DNA of 64,000 nucleotides from UBA2136 sp963974105 (GTDB lineage: Bacteria > Pseudomonadota > Alphaproteobacteria > UBA2136): contig CAXBBG010000002.1 of assembly GCA_963974105.1 (NCBI GenBank), positions 62,001 to 126,000 on the forward strand, written 5' to 3'. Position 1 is the first letter of the stretch. The number at the start of each line of letters is the position of its first letter. Below, in pieces: positions 59,621-64,000 of the stretch. Under the pieces are notes generated by a model that worked only from the letters and a program-made list of their open reading frames with translations, had not been told where the DNA came from and did no database searches. The translations under genes were made by a program, and so were the position numbers.

Positions 59621-60475
59621 ATGAAAAAAATTGTTCTAGGTATGACAATTCTAACGGTGTTAACAGCGCCTCTACTTGCTTATTCTCAAGATGAGACTGA
59701 AGTAGGTAAGTTAAAACAGCGTTTAATGGCGTTGGAACAAAAAATTTATAGCGGTAAAAACTCAAATTCAGAGCTCATGTTGGCTGATTTTGAAGCACGT
59801 CTTGGTGGTTTAGAAGAAGAGTCGCAAAAAGTTTACGGTGCGGTTGAAGAGTTGGGTTATTCTGTTGATGAATTTGCCAGAAAAATGGATCTGATCGCAA
59901 AAGATTTCGATCTCCGTTTGGTGGATTTAGAAACATCTGTGGCTGAATTGAAAAAGCAAAAAGCGCAAGCACCAGCACCAGCTAAAGACGAGAAAAAGGC
60001 TGTAAATAAAGCCGAATCTAAAGGTAAATCTCCAGAAACAAAAGCAAAGTCAGAAACTAAAACATCTACAACTTTAGATGTTCCTGCTGACATTTCAGCT
60101 GAAGACTTGTACGGCAAAGCATATCACCTGCTTGTTGCAACATCATATGCTGATGCTGAAAACTGGATGAAAGAATTCATTAAACGTCATCCTTCACATG
60201 ACCTTGCAGATAATGCACACTACTGGTTAGGTGAAATTTATTTAGTCGAAGAAGAGCCTCAAAAAGCGGTTGTTTCTTTCTCAACAGGTTTATCTAAATT
60301 CCCTCAAGGTGCGAAGGCACCCGCTAACCTATTAAAAATGGGTGCAGCTTTTAAACAAATGGGTAAAAAAGATTTTGCTGAAAGTTCATGGAAAAAGCTT
60401 ATGAACGACTTTGCAAAGAGCCCAGAAGCAGAAAAAGCAGAAAAAGAACTCGAAAAACTTAAGGTTGAAGGTTAA
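59621..60475 (+). CDS. cpoB: Tol-Pal system coordinator CpoB/YbgF
   Basis: Periplasmic protein linking Tol-Pal action to peptidoglycan synthesis. Signal peptide (1-22), N-terminal coiled coil (about 28-110), an Ala/Lys/Pro-rich linker (about 115-150) and a C-terminal TPR domain (about 160-280) with AYHLLVATSYADAENWMKEFI (in part) and AHYWLGEIYL. 284 aa is typical. It follows pal and precedes tilS, the alphaproteobacterial order. Confidence 0.93.
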   Translation: MKKIVLGMTILTVLTAPLLAYSQDETEVGKLKQRLMALEQKIYSGKNSNSELMLADFEARLGGLEEESQKVYGAVEELGYSVDEFARKMDLIAKDFDLRLVDLETSVAELKKQKAQAPAPAKDEKKAVNKAESKGKSPETKAKSETKTSTTLDVPADISAEDLYGKAYHLLVATSYADAENWMKEFIKRHPSHDLADNAHYWLGEIYLVEEEPQKAVVSFSTGLSKFPQGAKAPANLLKMGAAFKQMGKKDFAESSWKKLMNDFAKSPEAEKAEKELEKLKVEG

Positions 60476-60517
60476 TCTTTTTACCAAGTCTAAAGGGAGT
60501 CTCGTTATAGGGGTTTT

Positions 60518-61441
60518 ATGAATATTTCGCTTACCTCTTATAAAAAATCAAAATTTGCAGTTGCAGTGTCAGGGGGTAGTGATTCCCTCGCACTGCTTCA
60601 TTTGCTTGTAGATAATGGTTTGCAAAATAACATGACTGTTTTACACTTTGACCATAATTTACGTGCCGAAAGCGCAGATGAAGCAGTGCAAGTGCATGAT
60701 ATTTGTAATGAATTAAATGTAAAATGCGTTATTGGCAAATGGTTAGAACCAGACTTAGACGGTAACTTACAACAAGCTGCCCGCCATGCCCGTTATGCGT
60801 TTTTCAAACAGTACTGCCATGAAAATAATCTAGAATTTGTGATGGTTGGTCACACAGTTGATGATGTTGCTGAAACATTTTTAATGCGCCTTGCACGTGG
60901 CAGTGGCCTAAAAGGGCTTAGTGCCATGCAGGAAAACTCTCATGCGATGGGTGTGCATGTGGTGCGTCCTTTGTTGCATATTTTGCGTGAAGATTTACAA
61001 AAATATTTACATCAAAAAAATGTAAAATATATATCCGACCCTTCAAATGATAATTCTAAATTTTTCAGAATTCGTATCCGTAAATTAAAAAACTTACTTC
61101 ATGAAAGCGGTCTTACTTATAAAAACATTCGTGAAAGTGCGCTTTCCTTAAGGCGCGCGGATGACGCGTTGCTAAGCTATACGCAAATGGCATTTGATAA
61201 TTGTGTTAAGGTAGAGGGTGCAAAGCTTCTAGTTGATATGTCATTTCAGTATTATCCTGATGAAATAAAATTGCGCCTTATTGAAAAAGTTATCCTTCAA
61301 ATAACAGGTGAAGGGTTGGCACCGCGAACCAGTAAAAGGCTGAGAGCTGTTAAGGCTATGGAAAGTGGTGAAAATAAATTCACATTAGGTGGTGTAAAAT
61401 TTACCTTTAAATCTGATAGCTATTTACTAGAAATTGAGTGA
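60518..61441 (+). CDS. tilS: tRNA(Ile)-lysidine synthetase, short form
   Basis: Makes lysidine at C34 of tRNA-Ile(CAU), so that it reads AUA. The N-terminal ATP-pyrophosphatase domain has SGGSDS (19-24), LHFDHNLR, AARHARYAFF and GHTVDDVAETFLMRLARGSGL (in part). At 307 aa it lacks the last tRNA-binding domain of longer TilS proteins, which occurs in several lineages. 42 nt after cpoB. Confidence 0.93.
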   Translation: MNISLTSYKKSKFAVAVSGGSDSLALLHLLVDNGLQNNMTVLHFDHNLRAESADEAVQVHDICNELNVKCVIGKWLEPDLDGNLQQAARHARYAFFKQYCHENNLEFVMVGHTVDDVAETFLMRLARGSGLKGLSAMQENSHAMGVHVVRPLLHILREDLQKYLHQKNVKYISDPSNDNSKFFRIRIRKLKNLLHESGLTYKNIRESALSLRRADDALLSYTQMAFDNCVKVEGAKLLVDMSFQYYPDEIKLRLIEKVILQITGEGLAPRTSKRLRAVKAMESGENKFTLGGVKFTFKSDSYLLEIE

Positions 61442-61479
61442 TATTTCCTGTATTCTGACATCAAAACAATGAGGTGAAA

Positions 61480-63513
61480 ATGGATCTTTTCGGTGCAGAT
61501 GATAATGTAAAAAATGAAATGGCAGCGCTTCAAAAACAAGTTGAGCGCCATAACAAACTTTATCATGAAAAAGACACGCCTGAAATTTCAGACGGCGAAT
61601 ATGATGCCTTATTCCACAAGCTCAAAAAGTTAGAAGAGGAACACCCGCATTTAAAAGATAAAAACTCTCCCACCAATAAAGTAGGGGGCGGTGTTAAAAA
61701 TACTTTTCTTTCTGTCCCTCATAAACTGCCAATGCTTTCGCTTGGTAACTGTTTTTCTAAAGAAGATGTGCAAGATTTTATGACACGTATATCAAGGTTT
61801 TTAAGTGTCGAAAAATTCACACCATTGGTGGCTGAACCTAAAATTGACGGTATTTCTTGTTCAATTCGATATGAAGATGGTCATTTGGTTCAAGCGCTAA
61901 CCCGTGGTGACGGCCAGGTGGGTGAAGATATTACAGCCAATGTTAAAACCATTTCAAATGTGCCGCATAAATTAAAAGGCGAAAATGTGCCAAGCGTCAT
62001 TGAAGTACGCGGCGAAATTTATATGAATGATAATGACTTTGCTTTGTTAAATGAAAAACAAGCAGATAAAGGAAGCAAAATTTTTGCCAATAGCCGTAAT
62101 GCGACAGCGGGTACAATTAGACAACTTGATGTTGCCATTGTGGCGAGTCGTCCATTAAAGTTTTTTGCCTATGCTTTTGGTGATGCTAGCGATGATGTTC
62201 AGTTTTCTACGCACGCGTTAGAACTTGAAACAATGCATGCTTGGGGCTTTCATGTGGTGGAAGAGGCGGTTGTTTTAAATTCGCTTGAAGAAATCATGGA
62301 CAACTATCAAAACATGCATAAAAAACGTGTAAGCCTTGGTTATCCTATTGATGGTATTGTGTATAAAGTAAACGAGATTGCTTTGCAAAAACGTCTTGGC
62401 TTTATTGCACGTTCCCCGCGTTGGGCAATTGCCCACAAGTTCCCCGCAGAGCAAGTTACAACTCTTTTAGAAGGTATAGATGTGCAAGTAGGGCGTACGG
62501 GTACAATAACGCCTGTAGCACGGCTTGTGCCTGTGGCTGTTGGTGGTGTTATTGTTTCAAATGCGACCTTGCATAACGCAGACTATATTGCGGGGCGTGA
62601 CATTCGTATTGGTGATACGGTTTTTGTAGAGCGTGCGGGCGACGTTATTCCCAAAGTTGTAAGTGTTGTTGAAGCTAAAAGACCCCCGAATGCTAAACCT
62701 TTTAATTTCCCTACCCTATGTCCTTCGTGTGAACATGCCTTGGTGCGTGAAGAGGGAGAGGCTGCTTTTAAGTGTATAAACCATCTCACCTGTCCAGCTC
62801 AACAACGTGAGCAAATGGCACATGCAATCAGTAAAAATGTTCTTAATATTGACGGGCTTGGTCCAAAACAAATTGATGTTTTTATCGAGCAGGGTTTTAT
62901 AAAAGACTGGGCTGATATCTTTTATCTAAAGAATTTTAAAAATGAAATGTTAGAGCTTAAAGGCTTTAAGGAAAAATCTGTTGAAAATATTTTAGCGTCG
63001 GTTGAAAAAGCTAAGCATATTACTTTGCCACGTTTTATTACTGCACTTGGTATTGAGATGGTGGGTGTTCAAGTAGCTGTGTTGTTGGCAGAAGAATTTG
63101 AAACCTTTGATGGTTTAAAAAAGGCTGCGACTCATGTTGATAATCTAACCTCTATTGATGGTATTGGTGGCGTGATTGCACAAAATATTTGTGAACTTTT
63201 TGCCTATGAAGATAACTTAAAATTATTACAAAAATTATTTGATGCAGGTGTTGAACCTCAAGTTTATGTTAAACCTAAAGCTGTGGATAGCTTGTTGTCT
63301 GGTAAGGTTTGTGTATTGACAGGCACTCTATTGACGATGGGGCGGAGTGAAGCCAAAGAACGCATTTTACAGCTGGGCGGAAAGGTTTCAAGCAGTGTTT
63401 CATCTAAAACAGATTTTGTCATTGCAGGAGATGCAGCAGGGTCTAAGCTCAAAAAAGCACAAGAACTGGGTGTGGCTGTACTTACAGAAGATGAGTTTTC
63501 ATCTTTAGTATAG
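61480..63513 (+). CDS. ligA: NAD-dependent DNA ligase LigA
   Basis: Seals nicks in replication and repair. Ia domain with YHEKDTPEISDGEYDAL, adenylation motif KIDG (catalytic Lys about 121), OB fold, a zinc finger (CPSC...C...C, about 404-428), HhH region (GIGGVIAQNI) and a C-terminal BRCT domain (about 590-677). 677 aa. ATG 61480 is preferred: GAGGT lies 5 nt upstream, while GTG 61474 would overlap it. Confidence 0.96.
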   Translation: MDLFGADDNVKNEMAALQKQVERHNKLYHEKDTPEISDGEYDALFHKLKKLEEEHPHLKDKNSPTNKVGGGVKNTFLSVPHKLPMLSLGNCFSKEDVQDFMTRISRFLSVEKFTPLVAEPKIDGISCSIRYEDGHLVQALTRGDGQVGEDITANVKTISNVPHKLKGENVPSVIEVRGEIYMNDNDFALLNEKQADKGSKIFANSRNATAGTIRQLDVAIVASRPLKFFAYAFGDASDDVQFSTHALELETMHAWGFHVVEEAVVLNSLEEIMDNYQNMHKKRVSLGYPIDGIVYKVNEIALQKRLGFIARSPRWAIAHKFPAEQVTTLLEGIDVQVGRTGTITPVARLVPVAVGGVIVSNATLHNADYIAGRDIRIGDTVFVERAGDVIPKVVSVVEAKRPPNAKPFNFPTLCPSCEHALVREEGEAAFKCINHLTCPAQQREQMAHAISKNVLNIDGLGPKQIDVFIEQGFIKDWADIFYLKNFKNEMLELKGFKEKSVENILASVEKAKHITLPRFITALGIEMVGVQVAVLLAEEFETFDGLKKAATHVDNLTSIDGIGGVIAQNICELFAYEDNLKLLQKLFDAGVEPQVYVKPKAVDSLLSGKVCVLTGTLLTMGRSEAKERILQLGGKVSSSVSSKTDFVIAGDAAGSKLKKAQELGVAVLTEDEFSSLV

Positions 63514-63540
63514 AGACCTGTTATATTTATATAATTACAA

Positions 63541-63572
63541 AAAAAGAACACCCTAAAAGGGTGTTCTTTTTT
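63541..63572. terminator. Bidirectional terminator between ligA and the outer-membrane gene
   Basis: AAAAAGAACACCCT (63541-63554), AAA loop, AGGGTGTTCTTTTT (63558-63571): a perfect 14-bp stem with A- and T-runs. Confidence 0.93.
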
Positions 63573-63587
63573 AATTTATTGATAGGT

Positions 63588-64000
63588 TTAAAACTTATAA
63601 CCTAGGCTTAACGAAGTGAGCGTATCTGTGTTCTTTTTAGCAGAAGGAACGTCAGAGTTGTGTTCTATTGTTACGCCTACTTTTAAGTATAAGCTTTCTG
63701 AAAGTTTGTTTTTAAGAGATGTTTCAGAAAGTGTAATGGTTGAGTCGGCAAAAGAAATGCTAAAGTCTTCTGCAAGTTCTATGCTTTCATTGATAACCCA
63801 GTTTGCTTTACCAGACAATTTTGCAAGTGCGCTATTTTCTTTAACTTCTTGTGTGTCCAAAGAATGGCGTCCACCCACACTTACTTCACCAGCAACACGT
63901 AACTGTTTTGTGTTGTAGAATTTGTGACCATAACCAATACCTTCAGATACACGGTATTGGTAACCATTTAATCGTTCGTTTACATATTCAGCTTCACCAA
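63588..64000 (-). CDS. Outer-membrane beta-barrel protein (DUF481/YdiY-like), C-terminal part
   Basis: The frame is open to the right edge, so the N-terminus is outside the window. The visible end is beta-strand-like (VSEGIGYGHKFYNTKQLRVAGE, in part; SLKNKLSESLYLKVGVTIE) and ends LSLGYKF, with a terminal Phe as in barrel proteins recognised by BamA. The GYQYRVSEGIGYG segment resembles DUF481 'salt-induced outer-membrane protein' sequences. Role unknown. Confidence 0.75.
   Translation of the reverse strand, partial: GEAEYVNERLNGYQYRVSEGIGYGHKFYNTKQLRVAGEVSVGGRHSLDTQEVKENSALAKLSGKANWVINESIELAEDFSISFADSTITLSETSLKNKLSESLYLKVGVTIEHNSDVPSAKKNTDTLTSLSLGYKF

Noticed and set aside
1..64000. CRISPR arrays, IS elements or transposase genes
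   Set aside because: No regularly spaced repeats, no transposase frame and no terminal inverted repeats with target duplications were seen.

Overview
The window looks like the chromosome of an AT-rich (about 40% GC or less by eye) Gram-negative bacterium, most likely an alphaproteobacterium. The signs are thrB-rnhA side by side, the order kdsA-eno-ftsB, pal-cpoB followed directly by tilS, a prephenate dehydratase whose ACT domain carries an 'ESY'-type motif as in alphaproteobacteria, and a 3-TM holin of the family known from alphaproteobacterial gene transfer agents. I cannot name the genus. LPS/Kdo, Tol-Pal, RND-efflux and outer-membrane genes confirm a two-membrane envelope. One unusual point for the class is a full-length hemL (C5 heme pathway).

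Layout: 1-2.5 kb, the end of an asparagine synthetase gene and gmhA, then a small membrane protein. 2.7-4.7 kb (minus), hemL-rlmE. 5.2-9.8 kb (plus), thrB-rnhA-yqgE-kdsA-eno-ftsB. 9.85-13.6 kb (minus), a DsbD/ScsB-like reductase and a sodium:amino-acid symporter. 13.7-19.8 kb (plus), a GGDEF-EAL protein, pheA, a small protein, two neighbouring clpP genes and a YbjQ-family gene. 20.0-34.1 kb, a compact phage-derived particle module. 34.2-36.9 kb, tRNA-Ser, a cold-shock gene with a long leader and a hybrid histidine kinase. 37.0-44.2 kb (minus), tldD-tldE and leuCDBA. 44.25-46.6 kb, oxyR divergent from a small Cys-containing ORF, ahpC and ahpD. 46.7-49.2 kb, a PhnA-family gene and a prolyl oligopeptidase. 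49.4-55.8 kb, an AcrAB/OprM-type pump and its divergent TetR regulator, with a palindromic operator. 55.9-58.8 kb, tRNA-Tyr, two unknown envelope proteins and icd. 58.9-63.5 kb, pal-cpoB-tilS-ligA, then the end of a DUF481-type outer-membrane protein at the right edge.

The most interesting region is the phage-derived module. It holds a late regulator-like gene, a strong promoter, a short leader and an intrinsic terminator, followed by terS-terL-portal-scaffold-major capsid-connector-tail hub-fibre-fibre chaperone-gp14-like-gp7-like genes and a lysis cassette. No integrase, repressor or replication gene is seen in or next to it. The promoter-leader-terminator order recalls the lambda Q/pR'/tR' switch. 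The short 14-kb gene set suggests a defective prophage, a domesticated particle or a GTA-like element of podovirus (P22-like) ancestry. Two genes are embedded on the opposite strand, one with a degenerate GIY-YIG-like pattern. A second notable find is a 54-residue Cys-containing ORF whose stop overlaps the ahpC start, under likely OxyR control.
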